From assembly GCF_052857255.1 (NCBI RefSeq), contig NC_135505.1, positions 65,264,149-65,328,148 of the forward strand: 64,000 nt of DNA, written 5' to 3'. Position 1 is the first letter of the stretch; each line of letters starts with the position of its first letter. Positions 22,640 through 33,806 of the stretch are shown here, one piece after another. The position numbers and the translations under genes were made by a program. Origin of the DNA: Amblyomma americanum. Lineage: Eukaryota > Arthropoda > Arachnida > Ixodida > Ixodidae. Below the pieces are notes generated by a model, which was given only the letters and a program-made list of their open reading frames with translations, ran no database searches and was not told the origin of the DNA.

Positions 22640-23335
22640 GAAAAGCCTGTTTTGACGCATACGGAAAACGAGCCTGCAGATGACATGGCTAACTCCTTGG
22701 ATGCGCTTCATGAACGAATGTATGAATATTATTATAAACCACATGCAATTTTGCATCACATCTCAGTGCCGTAGATTTCAATATTTCTTGTTTTAGTTCA
22801 AGAGACATTAACCGTCGCAACATGTATAAGACCTCTGAAAGTTCAAATGTCAGCCACATACAGATGCCGTCGTGTCTATATTAGCAAAATATGTTAATCC
22901 ATTACACAAAACTCACAAAACTAACTCAAATCTTTGTTATTTTTTCATCGGTCCAATGCAATTTTTTTATGCAGCCTATTTTTTCGAACGTATTACTCAG
23001 CGTCGCTTTTAAATAAATTTATGCGGCTCAGCAACATTCCTAGAGGCTCCTTTATTCCTTAAGCCTACATTTGCTCGTAACAAATAACCAACAGGTACTT
23101 TTTGAAGGTGAACAGTTAAGAACTTTTGAATTTCAGCCATTTTTTATCATACAATCTTCGTTTTTGATGCTTAATCATTTCCATGCCGCGCCCAATGCCG
23201 GTCATTTGTCTTTCTTCACAAACCAAAGTGGTGCAGCCGCTCTTGAAATTCCTAATGGACTCGGGGTTGAGTTCGCGCTAATAAACTTTAAGGTCTAGGT
23301 GTGCTCGATGCACATGTGAACAATTCAATTGTTTG
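22640..23335. other. Unassigned AT-rich
   Basis: No supported feature. Confidence 0.4.
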
Positions 23336-23339
23336 GTGC

Positions 23340-23470
23340 TTTCTCTTACCTTTTTCCCACTTTATTCCCCTCCCCTTGTGTAGGGTAGCCTACTGGGCAT
23401 CGCCTGGTAAACCTCCATGCCTTTCAGTCTCTTTTTCTTCACTCTTCAGTACCGTTGTCCTCCATACTGA
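23340..23470 (+). repeat. Dispersed repeat copy (pyrimidine-rich, GTAGGGTA core)
   Basis: The CCCCTCCCCTTGTGTAGGGTA...CTGGGCAT..CCTGGTAAACCTCCATGCCTTTC segment is shared with 42210-42370 and, reversed, with 45474-45560. It resembles the 3' end of an arthropod retroelement, family not identified. Confidence 0.5.
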
Positions 23471-23489
23471 GACATTTGCCTTTTAAGCA

Positions 23490-24415
23490 GGTAACTATTA
23501 TTGCTTTGTTTATTAGTAAATGATACTTCCGTGGTGCAATCATTAGTGCTTGAGAGCTTGGTTGTTCCGTCACATAAAATTTTCCTCGTTGCCGTCATGA
23601 AGTTCTTCGTTTATTTAGGAGCGATCACGTGACTGACATTATCACAACGTGCCCAGCGTGGCAGCTGGAAAACTCCCCATACGATTGTAAGCAAGAAAGC
23701 GTGGCGCCGCACGTGTGCCTCACTAAAACTTCAGAAGACCAAGCCCAATCGATGGCTGTGTTCCAAACAGTCATATGCCTTGGTAGGGCCGCATCACTGA
23801 ACTGCTGCACCACTGCGTAAGTAAGAATATGAGCTGACACCGCCCCCCCCCCCCCAATCTATAAATGCGATTCAGAGCGCACAAGACATCAATACTACGT
23901 GACCATCCGTCGAACAGTCAACGGCACCAAGTTTGTAAATGTCAGGAGCTCAGAAAATTTGAAGTTGGCCTATCAGTTGCCACATTTTTGTAACTAAGCG
24001 CCTCCCGGAAAATGAATTATGTTCGATAAATGAGGATTAGTTTGTCGATTGATGCGGATTACTTCAAGAGATTTGTAGAATTCTATATGAGAAGCCAGTA
24101 GAAGGTACTCGAATATTCTAGAAGGTGGCGACTCACGTACTCTACAAGAGCGGTGAAACCAGTTCAACTCAGAGTTCTTGCCTTATAGGCGCAGAAAGAA
24201 CATTAAATACACTTTGTAGACACCATAGCAGGCAGCCTTAATGCCATCGCATTTTCTTCTTTAATACAGTGGTTAAGGAAACGGCAATATTTTTTTTCGA
24301 GTTCATGGTGAAAATAAGGAAGCGTAGAAGTAAAGAACGGTAGTTTACAAAAGCGCGGCACGTGCACTGAATAACGGCAAATCTCGTGGTTCAGCTCTAT
24401 TAACTGCTACAAAAA
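23490..24415. other. Unassigned
   Basis: Includes a run of about 12 C near 23845. No gene supported. Confidence 0.35.
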
Positions 24416-24419
24416 TATC

Positions 24420-24660
24420 TTTAGATACTCTATGGACAGTCTATAGACCGTTATCAATAAATTCTTTAGACAAATCCCATAGACTAATATACAGGCAATA
24501 CAAACGCTATAGAGATTCCGTAGTCATTCTATAGATTTATAGCCGCACATTTTTTAGTAACTTTTCTATAGACACTTCAGGGGCTATGAAGAGAGCAGAG
24601 GAAATAATAAGAAGGCACTAGAGTCTCTAGGAAGACTGTAGACTGTCTATGGAGCATTTT
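24420..24660. repeat. CTATAGAC-motif cluster
   Basis: The motif CTATAGAC/G/T recurs at about 24441, 24507, 24530 and 24566, with degenerate copies (CCATAGACT, CTATGGACAG, CTATGGAG) between, at loosely regular spacing of about 22-35 bases. Both orientations occur because the core is palindromic. It looks like a decayed tandem or MITE-type repeat. Confidence 0.45.
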
Positions 24661-24669
24661 TATAAGGCC

Positions 24670-25487
24670 ACGCTTTATTTCGTGGGCGATCAAGGTATCA
24701 CTTGGCATAAAGATCCTTCCTCATTAATGTAATTTAGTTCAGAGATGAAGAGGTCTTAAGTAACTAGCCCGAAATATTCGTGGGAGCACCAACTTCAGTT
24801 TCCATTTGCCGCTTTTCCTTGAGTCAGCTGCCACTTTTAAAAGGGAGTAACGTACCGATGTTTGATTAAAAACCTTCAAGTCGCAAATGAAATGGGTTAA
24901 AAAAAAGGTGTTAACGAACATTATTTCCCAAACAAATGTGATGGTTTTCCTTCAATTTCGCGCCTTGCTATAAATTTTAATCCACGTAATAGTTGGGCCA
25001 GAAAAAGTTAGGGATAGCCCACAAATAATGCACATTTTATCTGCTGCGGCATTGAGCAAAGAGCCACCAAACCCCCTCATTACCTTATCTAAAATAGCGT
25101 TAGTCGAGTAATAAATATTATCACATAATCAAGGCACCCGCAAATATAGCTGCCAGAAACTATCATTTCTTTACAATAGCTCAAAGAATGAGTCTTTTGC
25201 ACAGTATGCTCATAATTCAAATCAATTCAATTTTATTTTCTTTCCATGGAAAGGGGCAATTAAGGCAAAATGCTTACTTGCCTGACAATGGCCTCAGCAC
25301 CCATTTACAGTTGGCAATGCAGTGGCAAAAGAAACAAAAATATCCTATTTGTAGCATCAGTTCGGAAAAAAAGAGCACACATATGCAGGTTGTAACACAC
25401 CAATGCACAGAAAACAATTTGCAACACACACTTTTCTACATGAAGTTCACAGAACAAGCAAGACAACCAAGATTTACTCATGAGAGT
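24670..25487. other. Unassigned AT-rich
   Basis: No supported feature. Confidence 0.4.
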
Positions 25488-25501
25488 ACATAATCATGAA
25501 A

Positions 25502-25734
25502 GCTGCCGTGGTGGCTCAGTGGCAATGGCGCTCGGCTGCTGACCCGAAAGACAAGGGTTCGGTCCCGGCCGCGGCTGTCGAATTTCGATGGAGGCGAAGT
25601 TCTAGAGGCCCGTGTACTGTGCGATTTCAGTGCACGTTCAATAACCCCAGGTGGTCAAAATTTCCGGAGCCCTTCACTACCGCATCCTTCATAGCCTGAG
25701 TCGCTTTGGGACGTTAAACCCCAAAAACCAAACC
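25502..25734 (+). mobile_element. tRNA-derived SINE (Ruka-like), full length
   Basis: Forward orientation: GCTGCCGTGGTGGCTCAGTGG head, GGTTCGGTCCC B box, conserved body, GGGACGTTAAACCCC then an A-rich CCAAAACCAAACC end. It is flanked by a perfect 14-bp target duplication ACATAATCATGAAA (25488-25501 and 25735-25748). This is one of the youngest copies in the window by its intact duplication. Confidence 0.9.
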
Positions 25735-25749
25735 ACATAATCATGAAAC

Positions 25750-27655
25750 AAAGGATTCCCAGGATGAACACAGTAACACAGTACTAATGATAGTGAAAAC
25801 TAGGAGAAGAAGTTATGTGCACGCCGAAAGAGCAAACCAAGAATTTAAATCACCATATGATGATTATTAAGACTGCTGTATATCCAAGCACATAATGTCC
25901 CCAAGAGTTTCACTGCTCCGTCTGCTGTTTGAAGCGTAAAACAACTTGTTGCCCGCGAGCTTCGCACGGAACGCTGTTATTTGTGATACATGTGATCTAT
26001 TTGTGAAACATGCGTGTTGGAGATAAAGCGTGATGATGACGCTTTTTGAAAACAGAACCTGTGCAGAGCAGTCAGAATTGTTCTGTAGTTAAAACGTGAC
26101 TAGTACTTAATAAACTGTACATTCTATCAGCCCACTTGTTTCTATTTTTGGTGCTTCCGTTTTTCTCTGCAACTTCCTCGAGCTGAACGAATGGTTCCAT
26201 TTATTTTATTATTTTACTTGACGAAAACGTGGTCTCCCAAATCGTTTAAATATGGCAACATTTACTGATTATCTGAGCAATTTTTTTTAAAATAATACAG
26301 CAGTAAATACAAAGGTATTAGTGCTGCTCACATGATTATGACCCAAGAAGAACAGAATTTTATAGGTTGACTATTGAAACCTGATTAGTCAATTTTACTA
26401 TTTAAGGATAAATTTAAAGTAAGCAGTTGGTGACAAGAAAAAAAAAAACATACTTTCCAGACACTAAGGTATCGACTGTCGAGCTCCCGGTCTGTGTTCG
26501 ATGTGAAGAAAACCATGGTACATCCACAGGATGAATATCAATAGCTTTTAATAAAAGCCAGAAGTCCCGCTTCGCTAGCCGAACTTATGGATTTCCAAAG
26601 CCAGAAAAATTCTCCCGTAGATTACTTACCCTTTGACACGTGTGTCAAGTGACAGTGGTTACTTCAACGTCATCATAGCGTTTCGCTCTTCGCTCTCATA
26701 TCTTCTTCGCGCCTTCGAATTGAACAGCTGAGACATTAGGATCTGGTATATTATGTGTTGTAATTGGTGTGTGCGAATGCTTATGGTGCAGAAAACATTT
26801 ACTGTCAATACCAGCACCGGCGCCACAGTGACTACACATACAGTTTGCTCTGTGCTTCTCACCTGCAGTCAAGAAATTTAGATGGGCCTGTTTTCCTCTG
26901 TGCGCGACAACCGTTCCTTGACAGTCTGACGTCGTGGAAGACCAGATTGAGTGCAGATTTATAAACATCACTAAAATGCTTTTGCTGCATGGCGCTATAA
27001 TAGTGTATTGATAGAATGGAATTGTTGCCTGTTGTAACTGGAAGTGGCTTAATTCGCCCTTGTGATTCATCAAAATGGTGTTCTGGTCCCGCTAGATTGC
27101 AGATTATTCAGTAGACGGCTCTTAATTCAAACCCCGATTATGCCAGCATAGTTTAGGCATACCTCCAATACGTATAAGCTGCAGAAAACTGCAGACCCGT
27201 ATTACGTTCTATTAATCACGCGCACACAATAAAAACGCGGTAGGAAAAATGCAGTCTTCAAGCATCGCGTATTTAGTAAACTGCGTCACAATGCTTCCCT
27301 AAGGCGTCACTTCTGGTTAGTTTTCAAACAACAAGACACCGTAATCCAGCCAGCGCCTGTCTTTTAAAGAACGCGGCGTCTGCCATTAAACCATTCAATT
27401 ATTTCTAGGCTCCTTTTTTTTAGTTAGGCGTGTTAGGAAAAGTGTTCGTGAAATGCGGCTTTCCTGCCACTCTTATCGCCCGTTAAAAGATATTCCATTC
27501 CAAATTAGAAGACCACACCATCTCCTTAGCGGCTACACGGCAAAATCACATAACAGCGACACATTCCTTCCTTGCAGTGTGAGTGCGCTTCGAAGAAGCG
27601 TAACAATTCCACCTAGAGGAACCACAGCCACGAACAAAGGCAGTGCCTGATACAT
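25750..27655. other. Unassigned
   Basis: No gene supported; several short frames at 26659-27073 overlap on both strands without domain signal. Confidence 0.35.
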
Positions 27656-27657
27656 TG

Positions 27658-28290
27658 GTTTATGAGTGTGTACGTCCCAAAGCGACTCAGGTTATGAGGG
27701 CCACTGTATTAAGGCGCGCTCACATTAGCGGGAAAACGCGCAACGCCGGGCGTTTTCCGCGTGCCGCTTCCCGCCCAAGCCGGTTTTTCTCCCGCGGACA
27801 GCCTGCTCTGCCGTCCCGCGGAGCGATGGGTTCGGTACCTATTTTTCCCATGCCGGTGACCAGAACAGCCAATGGGCGCCGACCGTGAACCGTGACGTCG
27901 GTCCCAGTTCAGTGACCCCGTCGGCGGAGGCGGAGGCTGCGCACGTCCGGCCGGCCGGCCGGCCGGCCGGGCACTCGGCGGCTGCTTTGCCAGGGCGACG
28001 GGAGGGGAGCTAGCAGACGATCAAGACGACGACGCGAGAAAAGGGTGCGCTTTCCAGTCTTCTCTAGTGTCACGTGACTATCCCCTTCTCTTTCTGCTCG
28101 ATCGGGTCCTCCCTCAGCGCCTCCTCTCTCCACATTCCACGACAACCGCAGCGAGAAAACGCGCGCAGTGTGAGCGTCATTCTGAGGAGCTGCGAGGCAG
28201 CGTCGACGTTGACGCTGTGCCGGCGCGGGAAGCTTCCCGCTAGTGTGAGCGCGCCTTTAGAGGGATATGAAAATTTCAACCAAGTGAACG
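27658..28290 (-). mobile_element. SINE fragment split by a MITE
   Basis: The Ruka-like tail region in reverse orientation (ACGTCCCAAAGCGACTCAGG) runs 27658-27710. The next part of the same SINE (GGGATATGAAAATTTCAACC, matching the GGCTCCGGAAATTTCGACC block) resumes after 28259. The intervening 0.54 kb is the MITE at 27711-28257. The tRNA head is missing. Confidence 0.55.
27711..28257. mobile_element. GC-rich MITE with 24-bp terminal inverted repeats
   Basis: Left end 27711-27734 (AAGGCGCGCTCACATTAG...) and right end 28234-28257 are inverted repeats matching at 23 of 24 positions. The left flank reads TTAA (27709-27712) and the right TTTA (28256-28259), suggesting a TTAA-type target (piggyBac or Kolobok), though a TA target cannot be excluded. 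Subterminal hairpins are visible: GCGGGAAAACGC/GCGTTTTCCGC on the left, and a perfect 16-bp palindrome GCGGGAAGCTTCCCGC at 28225-28240. Inside is a GGCC run (27948-27969). No transposase, so non-autonomous. Confidence 0.75.
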
Positions 28291-29541
28291 ATTCGATTAT
28301 TATGACTTTTTAAATTGATAATTGGCGTCATAATTTTATAGAGAAATAATTGTTTTTTCGCCTTAACCGAGACAGCAACCACTTGGAAAGTGAGATTCCT
28401 AAAGTCCGTCACTGCTGACAAATTTTAAGTTGGTGGAGACAGAAAACAGCGAATATATGGGCGAAAATTAGAGCGAATTTATGACATTTCCAGAAAGGTT
28501 ATCGATTTTCATGCAAGGGGGGGTTGGCGTTATCAGTTTAAAGTAAGGAACAGTGATTACACCAAGCGCCATCATTTTATAAACTCGGTCTTCACAGAGA
28601 AAGTTTAGCATTGCGCACATGGACGTCAAGACTAGCTTCCTTTTCAATAGCATTTACAATAGGCCTCAGGTGAAATTATACAGGCGACGGGATGAGACAA
28701 CGGCATGTTTGGAACATTGTGCTGTGGTTGACAGCTTTGAGGCATTCGATCATGAACTTGGACACGCCTTTGCATATTGTGGGGCTTTGGTTCCCAACCA
28801 TGCGCAGTCAGCGTGCCTAGTACTCTCTGCTCAGCCTTATCATTGTATAAGGGCCTCGTATGGAAAAGCAGTTTTTCCACTGCTTGCGAAGACACTGACT
28901 GTTGGAAACGTAACAAGCAAGCGCAACCATGACACAATGAATCAACGGTGAGAAAGTATGATGTTAAGGATTCGTCACTGCTTAAGCAGTATTTAATCAG
29001 GAGGTGCCCGAACAAACACCAATTAAAGCTCGGCCCTCACATTAAAGGCATGGTTTCACGAGAACAGCGGAATCAAGATTTTAGAAGTATACTACCATTA
29101 CTTTACAGTTTTCAGTCCTGATCACATACCAACGAGTTTCTTACTGCATCCTAATGCCGTACTTCTGGCTGCCATAATTTCTGTACAGGCAATTTATGCG
29201 GCAAATACACTCTTGAGCTCATTGTGCTAAAAAAACGTGAACATAACGAAATCAACGCAACTTCGTACCCATGCGGATATTGTATCTTTCATACAAAAAA
29301 AAACGAAAACATTTTACCTAGAACAAAATATTCGCGACAAATAAAAAGGCGAATCTTTTTTCTGCATTCTACACACATGTTTCCGATTTAAAAAAAATGA
29401 AAAGCTAAATAAGCGAACCAAGGTATAACAAGTGCGACATCTTTAACTTCCACCGCAGATTTTACAGAACTGCATCGATAGGACACTGACAATATCCACG
29501 TTAACTCCAAAATTAAGAGCGCTTTGGTAGGAATAGAAATT
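28291..29541. other. Unassigned
   Basis: Overlapping short frames on both strands at 28619-29015 show no domain signal. This interval would be expected to contain any downstream exon of the minus-strand gene at 29542-30285; I could not identify one. Confidence 0.35.
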
Positions 29542-30285
29542 CTAATTATTAAGAAAGAACTTGCCTCGTACGCTCAGACTGGAAGAATTTTCCTCCACAT
29601 AGGCAGCCGAAGAGGAATGCGCCGGAGGGTGTGGCTGAGCTGCAAGCCGCCCATCGCAGTATCCTTGTGGTGTCGATGCAAAGAGACAACTGGGTGTGGC
29701 TTGTGAGTCCGGGGGGACGTTTTCGTTCGTCACCAATTGAGAATTCTTGGCTCTAAACTCGAGAATAAGGCGAAGATATTCATCCACTTCGAACTTCACT
29801 TTGTTCCCCTTTGAGTGAACAGCCAGCCATGGCCGGGTGGTACAAAAGACCACGTAGACTACCGCCTCTTCCCCGGACAGGCACCCAGATTCTTCCGCCA
29901 TCAAGCAGGAGTACACGGCAGTCTTGCGCAAACTGATAGCATATACCGCGCTGCCGCCGGAGAGGGGTTTAACCGCATCGACCATATGGTTCATCACCAG
30001 CGTACACTCAGCAACCGTCATCACTGATTTCAATCTGTAAAATTTAAATTCCTTGATGTAGTGTGTCGGAAACAGCCAGCAGCGGATCGAGGCTATGCGG
30101 TACAACGCCTCCTGTTTAGTCTCGGCACAGTTCACAGCTTCGCAAATAGCGCCTCGAGCAACCACTGACTTCATCTGTCTCACCTTAGGTAGCCACGACA
30201 TGTTAGCCTCATCGAGGGATGCCAGCTCGTCTAGCGTCATATCGAGAAGCAGGCGGTGCAGTCTCGACAGCTCTACGGAATCCAT
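29542..30285 (-). CDS. Locus A: paralogous protein, CENP-N-like by pattern (hypothesis)
   Basis: 247 residues from the ATG at 30285. An ATG at 30345 is in frame, but the one chosen aligns exactly with an internal Met of paralogue B. Features are a helical N-terminus (LHRLLLDMTLDEL, residues 9-21), CEAV (48-51), a Trp/Tyr-rich block ending KFYRL (81-85), AVYSCLMAEE (123-132), VVYVVFCTTRPWLAVHS (142-158), then a Ser/Pro-rich tail. The block order and spacing resemble the N-terminal half of kinetochore protein CENP-N (Chl4 family), which reads CENP-A nucleosomes. I recall the family pattern only, and no search was done. The last seven codons may be intronic: codon 241 contains AG|GCAAGT, matching the phase-1 donor in B. 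No transmembrane segment or signal peptide. Function uncertain; a real coding gene is likely. Confidence 0.65.
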   Translation of the reverse strand: MDSVELSRLHRLLLDMTLDELASLDEANMSWLPKVRQMKSVVARGAICEAVNCAETKQEALYRIASIRCWLFPTHYIKEFKFYRLKSVMTVAECTLVMNHMVDAVKPLSGGSAVYAISLRKTAVYSCLMAEESGCLSGEEAVVYVVFCTTRPWLAVHSKGNKVKFEVDEYLRLILEFRAKNSQLVTNENVPPDSQATPSCLFASTPQGYCDGRLAAQPHPPAHSSSAAYVEENSSSLSVRGKFFLNN

Positions 30286-30813
30286 CCTGGCTGATCGGCT
30301 TTCGTAGGAGGACTGGTGGTCTGGCCACGAAGTTGAAATGTGCATTTGCAGTGGTGCTGAGCAGCACTTAATCTACTTTTGCACCGGGTACTGGTATCTT
30401 GGCTGGGTGGGCGTTTTGGAAGCTCGCAGATTGCGCTGCTACCGCTTCGCCAGCTTCAAACTGCTCGGGCGGTTTCAAACTCAGCAAGTGTCCAACATCT
30501 ACAGCGATTGTCATACTCCAGTTTTTTGTGCCTTAACCAGAGTTTGCATGTGTAACGCTTTCTTGGAAATATGATAGCAGCCGTTATCTTTCTAATCGCC
30601 GTGATTTTACGCGCTAGACAAGTGATTTCGTACTTTATCAAACTGCGAGCATTGTTCTAGCCTTGAAGCTTCGCAGTCGACGGCAGAAAAGAGCAACGCC
30701 CAAGCCAACGCGTCAAATCATAAGCATACACAGCACTAGCCATACGCAATGATACATTTTGCCATGCCACCAACGTATTAGCGGTGACGTACACCTGTTT
30801 ACTGGACACAACC

Positions 30814-30866
30814 TGCGCATGCGCTGTGTCACGGATGGGGCCAGGCGGCGCCACTGCGCCTGCGCA
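30814..30866. promoter_or_regulatory. Two NRF-1-like palindromes upstream of locus A
   Basis: TGCGCATGCGC at 30814-30824 is a consensus NRF-1/Ewg palindrome, and TGCGCCTGCGCA at 30855-30866 is a close second, 41 bp away. They lie about 530-580 bp upstream of the locus A ATG in a small GC-rich patch. NRF-1 sites are typical of housekeeping promoters. A promoter role here is inferred. Confidence 0.35.
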
Positions 30867-30899
30867 GCTGGCCTCTGAGCGGTCGGTGTCTCTGCTAAT

Positions 30900-31250
30900 A
30901 CGACTTCGTTATTGTCATTTGAGGCCAGGTCGGGAGTTTTCCGGACTAAGGCATATAGAGTCGGGTACCGCCAGATAGACACGTTGTGCGTTGCGTGCAT
31001 AGAGGAGCAGGAAACGGCGAAACATTTGATACTTTTCTCTAAAGGGCTTCACCCTACAGTAAAAAGCAGCCGGGCTGATTTATCTAATTTATTGCGGTTT
31101 AAGGGCATTGAAGAGAAAGTAGATTTTAACGTGCAGAAGTGTCGAAGACAAATGTATCTAATTGGTGAGTAAAATCAAGACAAGAGTAAAATTTCACAAG
31201 TCATGGTTAGGTGGCTTGAAGCACTGCCCGATTTTAAGGGTTCACCCTTA
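30900..31250 (+). mobile_element. LINE 3'-end fragment (same family as 39429-41790)
   Basis: The open part at 30912-31172 encodes EARSGVFRTKAYRVGYRQIDTLCVACIEEQETAKHLILF. This matches the C-terminal zinc-binding region of the 769-codon LINE frame on the minus strand at 39518-41827 (EARTGVLRTKKYRVRYQEIDTLCIACG...). The non-coding end (AGTAAAATTTCACAAGTCATGG.TAGGTGGCTTGA) also matches that element's 3' end. The copy is 5'-truncated and dead, with its tail continuing into the tetranucleotide array. Confidence 0.8.
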
Positions 31251-31795
31251 TTCATCCGTCCGTCTGTCCGTCTGTCCGTCCGTCCATCCATCCGTCTATC
31301 CATCCGTCCATCCATCTATCCATCCGTCCGTCCGTCCGTTCGTCCGCCCGTCCTTCCTTCCTTCCTTCCTTCCATCCATCCATCCATCCATCCATCCATC
31401 CATCCATCCATCCATCCATCCATACATACATACATACATACATACATGCATGCATGCATGCATGCATACATACATACATACATACATACATACATACATA
31501 CATACATACATACATACATACATACATACATACATACATACATACATACATACATACATACATACATACATACATACATACATACATACATACATTCTTA
31601 CATGCATACATACATACATACATACATACATACATACATACATACATACATACATACATACATACATGCATGCATGCATGCATGCATGCATACATACATA
31701 CATACATACATACATACATACATACATACATACATACATACATACATACATACATACATACATACATACATACATACATACATACATACATACAT

Positions 31796-31826
<31 letters not shown>

Positions 31827-31960
31827 TACATACATACATACATACATACATACATACATACATACATACATACATACATACATACATACATACATACATA
31901 CATACATACATACATACATACATACGTCCGTCCATCCATCCTTCCACCCATCCATCCATC
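31251..31960 (+). repeat. About 710-bp tetranucleotide array grown from a LINE tail
   Basis: It begins as TCCG/TCTG/TCCA variants (31251-31370), becomes CATC (31371-31424), then CATA for about 500 bp. CATG patches lie near 31446-31466 and 31666-31690, a CACA patch near 31812-31826, and CATC again at the end. It directly follows the 3' end of a LINE whose sibling at 39429 also ends in a CATC-type repeat. Four or more frames are open only because CATA/TATG contains no stop; it is not coding. Confidence 0.95.
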
Positions 31961-31979
31961 GTGGTGCTAGACTTTGATT

Positions 31980-32997
31980 ATCTTGCCGAACATTGAACGA
32001 GATCACTTGTTTATCAGATTACAATGTATACACACATTGGTTACCTGAGGAAATGAAAGAGTCACTGACTACACTCAAGAACAAAAGCAGTTTCAGGTCC
32101 CACTTGGAAATATTGTTCACAATGAGCAGGAAAAGAGCGGTGGGAAATTGATATGGGAAGAGTACGATGTCATGATCATTTGTAGATGCTTACAATAAGA
32201 CCTTCCGTCTTGTTAAATTTTATGAAGTCGGTTTATGAACACGGACTACAACACTATTCGCGTTGTCAGGTTCATTTCTTGAAACTAGCCTATTCGCGCC
32301 TCCGCGTTTTCGAGTCCGCTGGAATTTCTCGTGGGCTGGTCACCAACAAATGGCCGCTGCCAAGATTTCGTTCTCTTAAGTGTTCTAATGATAACTCAAT
32401 AACTAATCAGAGCCTCAGACAGCTGCAACTGTGAATTGTGAATGTCAGCAAAAATTGCTTGCGCTGTCCCTGCTTTTGGTGCCACGGACTTTCCATGCAC
32501 TGTTCGCGCACACGCGTTGCGACGGTCAAGAGATTGTCACACATAGCACCCCGCCTGTCGGTATGGTGCGCAGACTTAATGCCACAGAGAACAAGACAAT
32601 ATATATGAGCGTGCTTGTTGCAGCAGTCTAGACGAGACGGCGTCAACAAAGAGAGCTCCCTGTGAATGCTTCCGATGAAAACGCATCAAGACATCAGTAA
32701 TAGCTGACTGGAAACCTTGCTCTTGCTGAAAATAGAGTTATGTGGTCGCAGCCACATTTTGCAATGTTTTAAAAACAAATTGAGTACCACTCGAGGCACT
32801 TTTGCCCTCCATACAGCATGATTCTGCGGCTCTACTTCGGCTCTAATTCACTTTGTCTCCTAATGAAAGATGTATTTATTGTTGAGGAAATTCTATTGGA
32901 AGGTATTCGCGCCTGTAGATTTGAATTTGGGAGCTATCTAAACCAATGGGTTCTACTATCCTCATTAAAAACAAAAGAGGTGCACTATGGCCTTCCG
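31980..32997. other. Unassigned
   Basis: No supported feature. Confidence 0.4.
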
Positions 32998-33230
32998 TTT
33001 GGTTTGGTTTATCGGGGTTTAACGTCCCATAGCAACTCAGGCTATCAGAGACGCCGTACTGAAGGGCTCCGAAAATTTCGACCATCTGGGGATCTTTAAC
33101 GTGCACTGACATCGCTAAGCACACGGGCCTGTTGAGTTTCGCCTCCATCGAAATTCGACGCCGCGGAAGGGATCGAACCTGCGTCTTTTGGCGCAGCCGA
33201 GCGCCATAACCACGCAGCCAACGAGGCGGC
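32998..33230 (-). mobile_element. tRNA-derived SINE (Ruka-like)
   Basis: Near full-length, reverse orientation, with the body (TTTCGACCATCTGGGGATC, GTGCACTGACATCGC) and a tRNA-like head at the right end. The head is slightly deleted (GCGCAGCCGAGCGCCATAACC). No convincing target duplication. Confidence 0.8.
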
Positions 33231-33239
33231 GCCCTCTGC

Positions 33240-33805
33240 CCTTCACTTCCACTGAAAAAGTGATGTGTTTGACGGCATCAGTTTAGTAGCGAAAAGCGAC
33301 GGTGATGGAGTCATCCGCAAAATCGAAAGTAGCGTCTTTAGAGTTTGTTTGCGCTAATCTACATATACGCAATCGAATATTGCTTATGTCTCAATGCTTT
33401 TTCTCACAAATGTGTTTGGTTTCTTTTTATATGTCTCTGCTTGGCAAATCTGTTTTTTTTATCTTTAGCCTTCGAACTATAGGCAGTGCAATTCCAACTA
33501 GTCTTCTCACTCAGTGTGGCTAAGAGGAATTGAACCTGAACACGAAACCGGAAGCGAACTCGTATCTTTCGCCGGAGCCTAATCATAGCCCACATTTCTT
33601 CGCCATCGTAGAACTGAACCAGAGCGAATCAAAGAAATAGTTCTAAACTGCTTCGGGACTTGTTCAAGTGCATTTTTTTTTTGCAAGTTGGCATACTTTG
33701 CTTTTCGGTTTTCAGACACAACAAATTGTAATATTGTGCAGGTTTAATAGCTGAAATTTTTCTATTACAGACGGTGCGAAAATCGCGCCCACTTTGTGCA
33801 ACAAC
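33240..33805. other. Unassigned
   Basis: No supported feature. Confidence 0.4.
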
Positions 33806-33806
33806 A

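Noticed and set aside
25502..25580. Possible tRNA gene (A and B boxes)
   Set aside because: It is the head of a SINE: no cloverleaf acceptor stem closes, and the same head recurs with a common body across the window.
27643..28313. Protein-coding frames in the GC-rich MITE
   Set aside because: Short, overlapping, both strands; explained by GC-rich non-coding MITE with terminal inverted repeats.
31162..32006. Long open frames of 180-271 codons on both strands
   Set aside because: They are translations of a CATA/CATC tetranucleotide array, which has no stop codon in any frame. Not genes.
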